Origin: Magnetococcales bacterium | GTDB lineage: Bacteria > Pseudomonadota > Magnetococcia > Magnetococcales > Magnetaquicoccaceae | Length of the DNA stretch: 64,000 nt | Assembly (NCBI GenBank): GCA_015231375.1 | Contig: JADGBT010000004.1 | Location: forward strand, 86,463 to 150,462 | Direction: 5' to 3' | Part shown: positions 7,262 to 20,453 of the stretch, piece by piece | How positions within the stretch are numbered: the first letter of the stretch is position 1 | Layout of the letters: each line of letters opens with the position of its first letter | Program-made: the position numbers and the translations under genes | The notes under the pieces: model-generated | Database searches by the model: none | Told to the model about the DNA's origin: nothing | The model's input: only the letters and a program-made list of their open reading frames with translations

Positions 7262-9091
7262 TTACTCCACGGTCACGCTCTTGGCCAGATTGCGGGGTTG
7301 ATCCACGTCGGTCCCCTTCAAAACCGCGATGTGATAGGCCAAAAGCTGCAACGGCACCACATACAGAATCGGTGCGGCCAACATGCCGCACTCGGGCATG
7401 GAAACGACATAATCGGCCTTGAACGGGGTCTCCTCGGGACCGGTGGTGCCGGTGATCACCACCAGACGCCCGCCTCTGGCCCGCGCCTCTTCCAGATTGC
7501 TCACCAGCTTGTCGAACAGCGGATCCCTCGGCGCCACGGCGACCACCGGCAGATGGGCGTCGATCAGGGCGATGGGACCATGTTTCATTTCGCCGGCGGC
7601 GTAACCTTCGGCGTGGATATAGGAGATTTCCTTGAGTTTCAGGGCCCCTTCCAACGCGATGGGGTAACAGGTGCCCCGCCCCATGAACAAGAATCCCTTG
7701 GCATTCATGAACCGACCGGCAATGCGATGCAAGAACGCGTCGTGGAGCAGCACCTGTTCCAGCCGGGCCGGAATCCGCATCAACTCCTCGACACTCTTTT
7801 GCTCCTCCTCCCGATCCAGACACCCCTGAGCCTTGGCCAACGCCAAAGACAGACAGGCCAGCACCATCAATTGCGTGGTGAACGCCTTGGTGGAGGCCAC
7901 ACCGATCTCCGGACCGGCCTGGGTATACAGCACGCCGTCGGCCTCCCGGGCGATGGAGGATTCGGGTACGTTGACGATGGCCAGCACCTTTTGTCCCTGG
8001 GCCCGGCAGAACCGCAACGCCGCCAGGGTATCGGCGGTCTCGCCGCTTTGGGAGATGACCACGGTCACCGCGTCCGGCAAAGACGGGGGTTCCCGATAAC
8101 GGAATTCGGAGGCGATGTTGACCGTCACCGGCAGACGGGCGAGCCGCTCGATCCAGTATCCGGCCACCATGCCGGAATGATAGGAGGTGCCGCAGGCGAT
8201 GATGTTGACCGCCTTCACCGCGCTCAGATCCAGTTCCCCGTCCAGGTCGTGCAGATCCACCTGTTGATCCGCCGCGTTGATCAGCCCCTTGAGGGTCTCC
8301 CCGAGCACGGTGGGCTGTTCAAAGATCTCTTTTTGCATGAAGTGGCGATAGGGCCACTTGTCGGTCAGATCCGCGCTCACATGCGACAGCTTGACCGCCC
8401 GATCCACCTGCACCCCGTTCAGATCGGTGATCCGAACCGACGTGCGGGTCAACACCGCCAGATCGTCGTCGTTCAGATAGATCATGCGACGGGTGTAAGG
8501 GACCAGCGGGGTGGCGTCGGAGGCGATGAAGTTCTCCCCCTCCCCGACCCCCAGAATCAACGGACTGCCGCGACGCACCGCAATCAGCAGGTCGCATCCC
8601 CGAATCAGGATGCCCAGGGCATAGGCCCCTTGCAACCGGCGAATGGCGGCACGCACCGCATCGGCCGGTTGCAGGCCCCGGTCCAGTTCCTGATCGATCA
8701 GATGGGGAATCACCTCGGTATCGGTATCCGAGGAGAACACCACCCCCTGAGCGGTCAATTCGCGCCGCAACTCCTGATAGTTCTCGATGATGCCGTTATG
8801 CACCACGGCGGTGCGGCGGGAGATGTGGGGATGGGCGTTTTGTTCCGTGGGCGGGCCGTGGGTGGCCCAACGGGTATGACCGATGCCCACCAGACCGGTC
8901 CGGGGGGTCTCCGCCAGTCGGGTTTCCAGATGGACCAGCTTGCCTTTGGAGCGGGTGATCTGAATCTCCCCATCGCGACTCAAGATGGCGATGCCCGCCG
9001 AGTCGTAACCCCGATACTCCAGCCGTTTGAGACCTTCCACCAGAATGGGCGTGGCGTTGCGTTCACCAATGACACCGATAATGCCGCACAT
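7262..9091 (-). CDS. glmS: Glutamine-fructose-6-phosphate aminotransferase (isomerizing)
   Basis: GlmS makes glucosamine-6-phosphate from fructose-6-phosphate and glutamine, the first step toward UDP-GlcNAc for murein and LPS. The 609-residue product starts MCGIIGVIG, so Cys2 is the N-terminal nucleophile once Met is removed. ATG 9091 is preceded by AGGGGAGAG; an upstream in-frame start would bury the catalytic Cys. LEYRGYDSAG, GHTRWATHG, two SIS isomerase domains (CGTSYHSG, SQSGETADT, MKHGPIALID) and the C-terminal LAKSVTVE are present. It follows glmU after a small hairpin. I see no glmS ribozyme in the short leader. Confidence 0.97.
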   Translation of the reverse strand: MCGIIGVIGERNATPILVEGLKRLEYRGYDSAGIAILSRDGEIQITRSKGKLVHLETRLAETPRTGLVGIGHTRWATHGPPTEQNAHPHISRRTAVVHNGIIENYQELRRELTAQGVVFSSDTDTEVIPHLIDQELDRGLQPADAVRAAIRRLQGAYALGILIRGCDLLIAVRRGSPLILGVGEGENFIASDATPLVPYTRRMIYLNDDDLAVLTRTSVRITDLNGVQVDRAVKLSHVSADLTDKWPYRHFMQKEIFEQPTVLGETLKGLINAADQQVDLHDLDGELDLSAVKAVNIIACGTSYHSGMVAGYWIERLARLPVTVNIASEFRYREPPSLPDAVTVVISQSGETADTLAALRFCRAQGQKVLAIVNVPESSIAREADGVLYTQAGPEIGVASTKAFTTQLMVLACLSLALAKAQGCLDREEEQKSVEELMRIPARLEQVLLHDAFLHRIAGRFMNAKGFLFMGRGTCYPIALEGALKLKEISYIHAEGYAAGEMKHGPIALIDAHLPVVAVAPRDPLFDKLVSNLEEARARGGRLVVITGTTGPEETPFKADYVVSMPECGMLAAPILYVVPLQLLAYHIAVLKGTDVDQPRNLAKSVTVE

Positions 9092-9126
9092 GGAATCTCT
9101 CCCCTGTCGAAACATCCATCCATGAA

Positions 9127-9156
9127 TAAAAAAAGAGGGGAACCCCCTCTTTATTT
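9127..9156 (-). terminator. Hairpin between glmU and glmS (GAGGGG-AA-CCCCTC)
   Basis: AAAGAGGGG-AAC-CCCCTCTTT flanked by A and T tracts can form a terminator in either direction. On the minus strand it lies just after glmU and about 35 bases before the glmS start, so it may attenuate readthrough. Its AAAAAAAGAGGGG arm matches the outer part of the composite palindromic element found elsewhere in the window. Confidence 0.7.
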
Positions 9157-9181
9157 TTCAAACGTCTCACAAAAAACCGTA

Positions 9182-10558
9182 TCAGGAACGGGGCTTTCTC
9201 TTTTCCGACCAGCCCATGACGTGGGTCTGGTGGGAACGCGAGATGGCCAGGGAATCGGCTGGCACATCCTTGGTCACCGTGGTGCCCGCGCCGATGGTGG
9301 CCCCGGTTCCCACCTGCACCGGCGCCACGAACTGCACATCCGATCCCACGAACACATGATCGCCGATCACGGTGCGATGTTTATGCACCCCGTCGTAATT
9401 GCAGGTGATGGTGCCCGCGCCGACATTGACCCCGCTGCCCACCTGGGCATCGCCGATGTAGCTCAAATGGTTGACCTTGGAACCGGCGCCGATGGTGGAC
9501 TTCTTGATTTCGCAAAAATTTCCCACCTTGACCTTGCGGGCCAGACGGCTTCCGGGTCGCAACCGGGCATACGGACCGATGTCGCAATCGGCCTCGATTT
9601 CGGCGCCATCCAGATGGGAAAAGGGCAGAATGCGACAATCGGCCCCGATCACGCTCTCCTGGATGTGGCAATACGGGCCAATGGCGCACCCTTCCCCCAC
9701 AGCGGTTCCCGGCCCCAGAATCACATGGGGTTCGATGACCGTATCCATGCCGATCACCACATCCGCAGCCACCCAACACGAATCCGGATCCACGAAGGAG
9801 ACCCCCTGATTCATCCAGTGGACGATGCGCCGATCCCGGTAAACCCGTTCCAGTTGAGCAAGCTGGGCGCGATCGTTGACGCCGGACAACGCCTGGGCAT
9901 CTTCAAACCGCAACGCCGACGCGCCACCGGAAGCGATGGCCATGGGCAGGATGTCCGGCAGATAGTATTCGTTCTGGGCGTTTTGATTGCCGAGCGCGCC
10001 GACCCAGGCGGGGAGACGATCCAACGAGACGCAATAAAACCCGCTGTTGACCTCGCGGAGGGCACGCTCTTCGGCCGTGGCGTCCTTGTGCTCGACGATG
10101 CGCAGGATCTCTCCCTGCGCATTCCGGACCACGCGTCCGTATCCGCTCGGATTGTCCAGCAGCGTGGAGAGCACCGTCAGCGCCACGCCCTGCTCCCGGT
10201 GATGATGCAACAGTTTTTCCAGAATCGGGGTGGTGATCAGGGGGTGATCGCCATTGAGGATCAACAGTTCACCGGTCAACCCCTGCAACATGGGCAGGGC
10301 GCACTGGACGGCGTGTCCGGTGCCCTTGCGTTCGTATTGCCGCACCCAGTGGAGATCCGGGGCGGCCAGACTCTGTTCCACCGCCTCGGCCTGGAAACCG
10401 GTGACCACCACGATGCGTTCGGGCCGAAGACCACGCACGGCCTGCAAGATGTGCCACAACAAGGGACGGCCAGCCAAAGGATGCAGCACCTTGGGCAGAC
10501 GGGAACGCATCCGGGTTCCCTGACCTGCGGCCAACACCAAAACGGTACAACGGTTCAT
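9182..10558 (-). CDS. glmU: Bifunctional GlcN-1-P N-acetyltransferase / GlcNAc-1-P uridyltransferase
   Basis: GlmU acetylates glucosamine-1-phosphate and couples it to UTP, giving UDP-GlcNAc. The 458-residue product has the uridyltransferase motif VLVLAAGQGTRMRSRLPK at the N-terminus, ILNGDHPLI near 105, and a left-handed beta-helix of hexapeptide repeats from about residue 250. The C-terminal acetyltransferase segment has IGAGTITCNYDGVHKHRT. ATG 10558 aligns with the usual MN start; a Met three codons upstream is possible. It lies 49 bp after atpC, with glmS next, so sugar-nucleotide supply is linked to the ATP synthase operon as in gammaproteobacteria. Confidence 0.97.
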   Translation of the reverse strand: MNRCTVLVLAAGQGTRMRSRLPKVLHPLAGRPLLWHILQAVRGLRPERIVVVTGFQAEAVEQSLAAPDLHWVRQYERKGTGHAVQCALPMLQGLTGELLILNGDHPLITTPILEKLLHHHREQGVALTVLSTLLDNPSGYGRVVRNAQGEILRIVEHKDATAEERALREVNSGFYCVSLDRLPAWVGALGNQNAQNEYYLPDILPMAIASGGASALRFEDAQALSGVNDRAQLAQLERVYRDRRIVHWMNQGVSFVDPDSCWVAADVVIGMDTVIEPHVILGPGTAVGEGCAIGPYCHIQESVIGADCRILPFSHLDGAEIEADCDIGPYARLRPGSRLARKVKVGNFCEIKKSTIGAGSKVNHLSYIGDAQVGSGVNVGAGTITCNYDGVHKHRTVIGDHVFVGSDVQFVAPVQVGTGATIGAGTTVTKDVPADSLAISRSHQTHVMGWSEKRKPRS

Positions 10559-10607
10559 GGACACCATGCTCCCCTGTTGTTGTCAACTTGCGTGAGGGAC
10601 AGGGGGG

Positions 10608-11021
10608 CTAGGCCTTCTGCCTGTTGAGGAGTTCCTGACAGGCTTCGACGAAAGCGAGACGGGATTGCCAATAGGCGATGGCTGGCTCCTCCAATCCCGC
10701 AGCGGACAACTGGGTCTGGACCTCGTTGCGCTCGATCTTGACTTGTTGCTGGGAGACCTGCTCGCGGGAGAGCGCCCGTTCGGTGAGGATGGTCATCTTG
10801 TCGGGCATGACCTCGACAAACCCTCCCGCCACGACAAAATGCTTGGCGTCATCCCCCTCGCCCACGGTGAGAATGCCGGGCTTGAGCAGGGTCACGAACG
10901 GAGCGTGACCCGCCATGACCCCGAAATATCCCTCGGTTCCCGGAGCGGTGACCAGCATGGACTCCTCGGAGTGCAGCAGCGCCTCCGGGGTGACGAGTTC
11001 CATTTGAATGACGATAGACAT
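10608..11021 (-). CDS. atpC: F1-ATPase epsilon subunit
   Basis: The 137-residue epsilon subunit belongs to the central stalk and regulates F1. The N-terminal beta-sandwich reads MSIVIQMELVTPEALLHSEE and GYFGVMAGHAPFVTLLKPGIL, followed by the two C-terminal helices that can inhibit hydrolysis. Length is normal. It follows atpD by 12 bp. Confidence 0.95.
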   Translation of the reverse strand: MSIVIQMELVTPEALLHSEESMLVTAPGTEGYFGVMAGHAPFVTLLKPGILTVGEGDDAKHFVVAGGFVEVMPDKMTILTERALSREQVSQQQVKIERNEVQTQLSAAGLEEPAIAYWQSRLAFVEACQELLNRQKA

Positions 11022-11033
11022 GGAGTCTCCCTC

Positions 11034-13425
<2,392 letters not shown>

Positions 13426-13445
13426 GCGCCCGCCCCTTTATCGTG

Positions 13446-14981
<1,536 letters not shown>

Positions 14982-14987
14982 CGGCTG

Positions 14988-15527
14988 TTATCCTCTCAAT
15001 TGTGCTTTTAGCCGGTTCAAATGGTTGCGTACGGAGTAATCCATCATCAGGCTTCCGATTCGCACTACGATGCCGCCAAGAAGATCGGGATCCACGCGGC
15101 TCTCCAGACGGACCTCTTTGCCCGTCAATTTTGAAAGCGTGGCTTGCAGATCCTCGGCGTGGTGGGTTTCCAGGGGCGTGGCCGACTGGAGTTCGACGGT
15201 GATGCGTCCGCCACGGGATTCCATTTCCTGATGATAGGCATCGGCAATGGTCTCGACCAGCTCCATGCGCCGCTTGTCCACAAGCAGCTTCAGAAAATTG
15301 CCCAGAATGCGGACCGGGGCGGCATGGGTGATGAAGGCATCCAGTGCGGCGTGTTTGTGCTGCGCGGCCGCTGTGGGACTGGTGAGAAGCAGACGCAGAT
15401 CGGGGTTGGCTTGCAGGAGTTGCACAAAACGTGCGAGATCCTCGCCAACAGGTCCCAATTGATTCTCTTCGGAGGCCAGATCCGCCAAGGCGGTTGCGTA
15501 TCGTTTGGTCAAGGCGGAATTCAACAC
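14988..15527 (-). CDS. atpH: F1-ATPase delta subunit (OSCP)
   Basis: The 179-residue delta subunit links F1 to the peripheral stalk. It opens with LNSALTKRYATALADLA and ends with the conserved LLGGIVVRIGSLMMDYSVRNHLNRLK. The start is GTG at 15527 with GAGG seven bases upstream. It is the first gene of atpHAGDC-glmU-glmS. Genes for the a, b and c subunits are not adjacent, so the F0 part must be encoded elsewhere, as is common in Alphaproteobacteria. Confidence 0.95.
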   Translation of the reverse strand: MLNSALTKRYATALADLASEENQLGPVGEDLARFVQLLQANPDLRLLLTSPTAAAQHKHAALDAFITHAAPVRILGNFLKLLVDKRRMELVETIADAYHQEMESRGGRITVELQSATPLETHHAEDLQATLSKLTGKEVRLESRVDPDLLGGIVVRIGSLMMDYSVRNHLNRLKAQLRG

Positions 15528-15769
15528 GTTGGTTCCTCAAACTATTGAATATTTGGTTGGAAAAATCGCATTGCCTCGAATGCAGGATTGAATACCATAC
15601 CTTGGCGACCGGTTCAACGGTTTCCGAAGCCTTGCTTGTCGATTTCGCACATGCAGCAAAAAATCCGACGGCCGTGGCATCAAAACCGCCTTCTGGTGTA
15701 CTCTTGTCACCTCTTTGCCAAAGCTCATCTTATGACCTTGGCCCACTTTTCTTAAAACTGGATACGACT

Positions 15770-16264
15770 ATGAAGCACATCCCGATTCTGTTGTTCGTGA
15801 TTCTGCCCTTTGTCGAGATCTGGCTGCTGATCTGGGTGGGTCAGGTGATCGGGGGATGGCTGGTCTTGCTGACGATGCTGGCCTCCGTCCTGCTGGGCGT
15901 CCAGATGATCCGCCATGCCGGAACCAGCACGCTGATGGCCGCCCGACACCATCTGAACCAGGGAAAGATGCCCGGCGAAACCCTGCTCGACGGGGCCATG
16001 CGGCTGATGGGCGGAATCCTGCTGATCTTTCCAGGCTATCTGACCGATCTGGTGTCACTGCCCCTGGCGCTGCCATTCACCCGCGCGCCGTTGCGCCGCT
16101 GGATCCTGACGCAGTTGAAAAGCCGGGTTCATCACAGCGCCTCCGCCTCTCCGGATCCGGCCTCGGTGATCATCGAAGGGGAACTCCTGTCCCATCCAAA
16201 CCATCCGCACGCCTCCCAGGATCCCCGCGATCCATCTCCATCCTCCCCCGATGCGCGCCCCTGA
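15770..16264 (+). CDS. fxsA: FxsA family membrane protein
   Basis: A 164-residue inner-membrane protein. The FxsA core is clear: FVILPFVEIWLLIWVGQVIG near the start, LLGVQMIRHAGT, LLDGAMRLMGGILLIFPGYLTD and the short membrane segments before a polar C-terminal tail. In E. coli the protein relieves phage T7 exclusion by F; its housekeeping role is unknown. The Ser/Pro/Asp-rich tail after residue 130 is variable in the family. ATG 15770 starts the hydrophobic domain; frames extending upstream run into the atpH promoter region. Confidence 0.9.
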   Translation: MKHIPILLFVILPFVEIWLLIWVGQVIGGWLVLLTMLASVLLGVQMIRHAGTSTLMAARHHLNQGKMPGETLLDGAMRLMGGILLIFPGYLTDLVSLPLALPFTRAPLRRWILTQLKSRVHHSASASPDPASVIIEGELLSHPNHPHASQDPRDPSPSSPDARP

Positions 16265-16284
16265 ACCAAAAGGCCCGAACTCCC

Positions 16285-17388
16285 ATGAACACAGGCAAAA
16301 GAGTCTGGTGCGCGGTCTCCGGACACGGTTTCGGACATTGGGCGCAACTGGGACCGGTGGTCAGGGCGCTGATCGAACGACGTCCCGATCTGACGATTCA
16401 TGTCACCGGCGGCGTGCCGGAGCGACTGATCGCCAACGCCCTCCAGCATCCCTTCACCCACGATGCGCGCAACCGGGATGTGGGACTGGTCCAGCCCGAT
16501 CCGCTGCGGGTGGACCTCAGCGGCACCACCCACGCCCTCCGCGCCCTCCACGATCACTGGTCCCAACGGGTGGAGGCGGAACGACAACTCCTAGAATCCT
16601 GGCGACCGGACCTGATCGTCGGCAACGTCCCCTATCTGCCCATGGAGGCGGGAACGTGTCTGGGGATCCCCACCGTGGCCCTCACCTCGCTCACCTGGGA
16701 TCAGGTGCTGATGGCCTACTATCCCCCGGACGATCCGCAAGCCGCCGCGTGGACCCGCACCATGCAGACCGCCTACCGGCTCACCACCCTGGCCCTGCGC
16801 ATCACTCCGGCCTTGCCGGTTCACCCGTTCGCAGAAACCCTCACCATTCCGCCCATCACCACCTTGGGCACCCGCCGCCCCGCCATGCTGCGTCAGGCCC
16901 TCAAGATCGACCCCGACGACTCCCGGCCCCTGGTGCTGGTCACTCTGGGAGGCATTCCGGCAGACAATCTGCCCATCGCCGCCCTGACCACCCAGAACGA
17001 TTATCACTGGCTGGTGGACCAGTCCCTCGCGGCGGACGCCGCCCGCCATCTCCACGCCTTGCCGCAGGTGGCAGAATGGCCGTTCGCAGACCTGACCGCC
17101 TCGGTGGAGGCCATTGTCAGCAAACCCGGTTATGGCATGGCCATCGCGGCCACGGCCAATCGCGTGCCGTTTCTGTATGTGCGCCGGGGCACCTTTCCCG
17201 ACGAACTCCCCATCGCCCAGTGGTGCGCCCAACAGGGCCGCGCCACGGAAATCACCCCGGAAGCCTTCCGCTCCGGCGCGTTCACCGACCAACTCGCCAC
17301 CCTGCTCCAACACCCGGCCCCCCCGGCCCCCGAGGTCAACGGGGCGACGGTCGCGGCGGAGTTGCTGGAGGAACGGTTTCTCGGATAA
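16285..17388 (+). CDS. GT-B-fold glycosyltransferase-like protein
   Basis: A 367-residue protein with the N-terminal signature AVSGHGFGHWAQLGPVVRAL and IHVTGGVPERLI, typical of MurG/L-arabinokinase N-domain-type GT-B folds. The C-terminal half has LVTLGGIPADNLP and VSKPGYGMAIAATANRVPFLYVRR, the nucleotide-sugar binding region of such proteins (a GYG in a loop before a conserved helix). Acceptor and donor are not predictable. It starts 20 bp after fxsA and may be cotranscribed. Confidence 0.75.
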   Translation: MNTGKRVWCAVSGHGFGHWAQLGPVVRALIERRPDLTIHVTGGVPERLIANALQHPFTHDARNRDVGLVQPDPLRVDLSGTTHALRALHDHWSQRVEAERQLLESWRPDLIVGNVPYLPMEAGTCLGIPTVALTSLTWDQVLMAYYPPDDPQAAAWTRTMQTAYRLTTLALRITPALPVHPFAETLTIPPITTLGTRRPAMLRQALKIDPDDSRPLVLVTLGGIPADNLPIAALTTQNDYHWLVDQSLAADAARHLHALPQVAEWPFADLTASVEAIVSKPGYGMAIAATANRVPFLYVRRGTFPDELPIAQWCAQQGRATEITPEAFRSGAFTDQLATLLQHPAPPAPEVNGATVAAELLEERFLG

Positions 17389-17396
17389 CCCGCATC

Positions 17397-17425
17397 TGGC
17401 GATTGCCTGTCATAGACAATCGCCA
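17397..17425. terminator. Inverted repeat between convergent genes
   Basis: TGGCGATTG and CAATCGCCA form a nine-pair perfect stem with an 11-base loop, between the glycosyltransferase-like gene and the zinc-ribbon gene stop. No strong T run follows, so its role as terminator is likely but not certain. Confidence 0.55.
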
Positions 17426-17442
17426 AACGGCCTCCTCATGAT

Positions 17443-17739
17443 TCAATCCTCGATGATATCCCCGCGCATCGCATCCTTGTGCGCCACGGGCAACACCCCT
17501 TCGTCGCCGTCATCTGGATTGTAAAACGCCCGCACCGAGCCGACCCGGCCCATGGAGTTGAACAGCGAATTCCACCCCTTCACATACATGGGGCACTCGT
17601 TGTTGAAACAGACAAACATGAAATCACTGACAAATCCCATCCCATCCCCACAAAAATTATGTCCGGCGGCAGCCCATTTCCGCATGGCCACACCACAATG
17701 GGGACAATCGTACTGGGTGGCTCCAATCACCTTGCTCAT
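17443..17739 (-). CDS. Small zinc-ribbon protein downstream of alaS
   Basis: A 98-residue protein with C12-x2-C15 and, after a hydrophobic stretch, C44-x4-C49 (FVCFNNECPMYVKGW), a likely zinc ribbon. C30 is an extra Cys. The acidic tail follows NSMGRVGSVRAFYNPDDGD. I recognise no named family. Its ATG overlaps the alaS stop (ATGA), so it is translationally coupled to alanyl-tRNA synthetase. Confidence 0.75.
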   Translation of the reverse strand: MSKVIGATQYDCPHCGVAMRKWAAAGHNFCGDGMGFVSDFMFVCFNNECPMYVKGWNSLFNSMGRVGSVRAFYNPDDGDEGVLPVAHKDAMRGDIIED

Positions 17740-20390
17740 GCCAATTTCTCCTCGATCCAGGCCGCAGCCACGGCCAATGCCTCATTGAGCGCCTCGGGAC
17801 GGGTTCCGCCCCCCATCGCCATATCCGGACGGCCTCCTCCCTTGCCACCCACCACAGGAGCCACGGCCTGCATCCACTCTCCGGCCTTGCAACGCCCCGT
17901 CATATCCTTGGTGACCCCGGCCAACAGGCTCACCTTGCCCTCTTCGGGCAGTCCCAGAAAGATCGCGCCGGAACCGAGCTTGTCCCGGATCCGATCCGCC
18001 AGATCCCGCAACCCCTTGGCATCCACCCCGGAAACCCCGGCCACCAGATAGCGCAGGCCCCCCTTTTCCCGGACGCGACCGAGCAACTCGTCCACCGTGG
18101 AACCGGCCAGGGCGGATTTGGATTTCTCCAGTTCCCGCTCCAACTCGGCGCGCCGGGTCAGGAGTTTCTCCACACCCGCCAGCGCCTCGGCAGGGGGCAG
18201 TTTCAACAATCCCGCCACCCGCTGCAACAGCCGGGCATCCGTCAGAAAACTCTGTCTGGCCCGCTCGCCGCACACCGCCTCCAACCGTCGCACCCCCGCC
18301 GCCACCGCCGCCTCGGAGACGATGCGCATCAGGCCGATATCCCCGGTGCGGGCCACATGGGTGCCGCCGCACAACTCCAACGACGGTCCCAACCGTACCA
18401 CCCGCACCCGATCCCCGTATTTCTCGCCGAACAACGCCATGGCTCCGGCGCGGATCGCCTCGTCCGGGGTCATCACCTCCGTGACCTGGGCCGCGTTGTC
18501 CAGAATCGCCCCGTTCACCAGGGATTCGACCCGCTCCAGCTCTTCGGGGGTCACGGCCTGATAGTGGGAGAAGTCGAAACGCAACCGCTCCGCTCCCACC
18601 TGGGATCCGGCCTGTTTCACATGCTCGCCCAGCACCTGCTTGAGCGCCCAGTGCAGCAGATGGGTGGCGGAATGGTGCCAACGCACCGCGCGCCGCCGGG
18701 TTGCGTCCACGGTCAGGGTGACCGCATCCCCCACCGCCAGGGTGCCCGAGGCCACCCGCACCTGATGCACGATCAGCTCCGCCACCGGCCGACGGGTATC
18801 CGTCACCTCGCAACGGGTCTCCCCGGCCACGATCCAGCCCGCATCCCCCACCTGTCCACCGGACTCGCCATAAAAGGGGGTCTGATCACACACCACTCCC
18901 CCCTCCTCGCCGACATTCAGGGACAACACCAATCCCCGTCCGCTCACCAGCGCCCGCACCCGCGCCGTGGCGCTCTCGTCCCCGTAACCCACGAAGGAGA
19001 CCGCCCCCCCGTCGGCCAGAATTTCGTGATAGACCGCCGCGATCCCCTCGTCCCCGGAGCCGGACCAGGCGGCCCGGGCCATGGCCTTCTGACGGGCCAT
19101 GCGCTGCTCGAACCCTTCCATGTCCAGTTCGATATCCCGATCCCGCAGGATGTCGGCGGTCAGGTCCACCGGGAAACCGTAGGTATCATAAAGGGTGAAC
19201 ACCACCTCTCCATCCAGACGGTCCCCGGCCTTGAGGGTGGCGGTCGCCCCATCCAGGAGCTTCATGCCGGAACCCAGGGTGGTGACAAAACGACGCTCTT
19301 CGTTTTCCACCACCGTGCCGATCGCCTGTTGCTGGGCGACCAGTTCCGGATAGACCCGACCCATCTTCTCCACCAAGGTCGGCACCAGACGAAACAGAAA
19401 CGGCTCCTCCATGCCCAACAGCCGACCATGGCGCATGGCCCGACGCATGATGCGCCGCAAGACATACCCCCGTCCCTCGTTGGAGGGCAACACCCCGTCG
19501 GCGATCAGAAAACCCACCGCCCGGATGTGATCGGCGATCACCTGCAAGGAGATGGTCTCCCGGGACAACCCGCCCCCGCTGTCCGTGGCACGGGTCGCGT
19601 CCGGCTGTCCGGTCCAGCGGGCCGCCGCCTGCATCAAAGGCTGGAACAAATCCGAATCGTAGTTGTTGGTGCGTCCCTGCAACACCACGGCGAGCCGTTC
19701 CAGGCCCGCTCCGGTATCGATGCAGGGTCGAGGCAAGGGGGTCAGGGTGCCGTCGGCGCTGCGGTCGTATTGCATGAAGACCAGATTCCAGATCTCCACG
19801 AAGCGATCCCCGTCCTGATCCGGGGTGCCCGGCGGACCACCCGGAATGGCGGGTCCATGATCATAAAAGATTTCGGAACACGGACCGCAAGGCCCGGTCG
19901 GCCCCATGGACCAGAAATTGTCGCTGGTGGCGATGCGGATGATCCGCTCGGCGGGCAGTCCGAGGGTGTCGTGCCAGATGTCGTAGGCCTCCTGGTCTTC
20001 GGCGTAGACCGTCACCAGCAGCCGTTCGAGGGGCAGACCCAGTTCACGGGTCACGAACTCCCAGGCCAGGGGGATGGCCTGTTCCTTGAAATAATCCCCG
20101 AAGGAGAAATTCCCCAGCATCTCGAAAAAGGTGTGATGACGCGCGGTGCGACCCACGTTTTCCAGATCGTTGTGTTTGCCCCCGGCGCGCACGCACTTTT
20201 GCACACTCACCGCCCTGGGATTGACACGACGTTCCCGACCGAGAAACACCCCCTTGAACTGGTTCATGCCCGCGTTGGTGAACAGCAGGGTGGGATCGTT
20301 GTCGGGCACCAGACTGGAGGAGGTTACCGCCTCATGTCCCTTGCTTTGAAAAAACGACACAAAACGGTCGCGAATGTCATCAGCCGTCAT
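17736..20390 (-). CDS. alaS: Alanyl-tRNA synthetase
   Basis: AlaRS charges tRNA-Ala and edits mischarged serine and glycine. The 884-residue product has RHHTFFEMLGNFSFGDYFK in the class II core, GPCGPCSEIFYD, the editing-site HSATHLLHW (HxxxH) near residue 570, and CGGTHVARTGDIG near 670 giving the remaining zinc ligands, then the C-terminal oligomerisation domain with GGGRPDMAMGGG. ATG 20390 has GAGG five bases upstream; a GTG two codons earlier overlaps that site and is less likely. Confidence 0.98.
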   Translation of the reverse strand: MTADDIRDRFVSFFQSKGHEAVTSSSLVPDNDPTLLFTNAGMNQFKGVFLGRERRVNPRAVSVQKCVRAGGKHNDLENVGRTARHHTFFEMLGNFSFGDYFKEQAIPLAWEFVTRELGLPLERLLVTVYAEDQEAYDIWHDTLGLPAERIIRIATSDNFWSMGPTGPCGPCSEIFYDHGPAIPGGPPGTPDQDGDRFVEIWNLVFMQYDRSADGTLTPLPRPCIDTGAGLERLAVVLQGRTNNYDSDLFQPLMQAAARWTGQPDATRATDSGGGLSRETISLQVIADHIRAVGFLIADGVLPSNEGRGYVLRRIMRRAMRHGRLLGMEEPFLFRLVPTLVEKMGRVYPELVAQQQAIGTVVENEERRFVTTLGSGMKLLDGATATLKAGDRLDGEVVFTLYDTYGFPVDLTADILRDRDIELDMEGFEQRMARQKAMARAAWSGSGDEGIAAVYHEILADGGAVSFVGYGDESATARVRALVSGRGLVLSLNVGEEGGVVCDQTPFYGESGGQVGDAGWIVAGETRCEVTDTRRPVAELIVHQVRVASGTLAVGDAVTLTVDATRRRAVRWHHSATHLLHWALKQVLGEHVKQAGSQVGAERLRFDFSHYQAVTPEELERVESLVNGAILDNAAQVTEVMTPDEAIRAGAMALFGEKYGDRVRVVRLGPSLELCGGTHVARTGDIGLMRIVSEAAVAAGVRRLEAVCGERARQSFLTDARLLQRVAGLLKLPPAEALAGVEKLLTRRAELERELEKSKSALAGSTVDELLGRVREKGGLRYLVAGVSGVDAKGLRDLADRIRDKLGSGAIFLGLPEEGKVSLLAGVTKDMTGRCKAGEWMQAVAPVVGGKGGGRPDMAMGGGTRPEALNEALAVAAAWIEEKLA

Positions 20391-20453
20391 GATCACCTCG
20401 ATGCGGCCCGGGCCGTCCAGCGGAGCGGGCTTGATAAAAGATATCCTGAAAAG

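Noticed and set aside
7298..10627. A 1,109-codon open frame on the plus strand
   Set aside because: Antisense across glmS and glmU, both of which have complete family motifs; no domain in the translation.
15528..15769. Promoter for atpH (TTGAAC, 17 bp, TATTCA on the minus strand)
   Set aside because: The -10 matches only three of six positions, so I did not list it as a feature.
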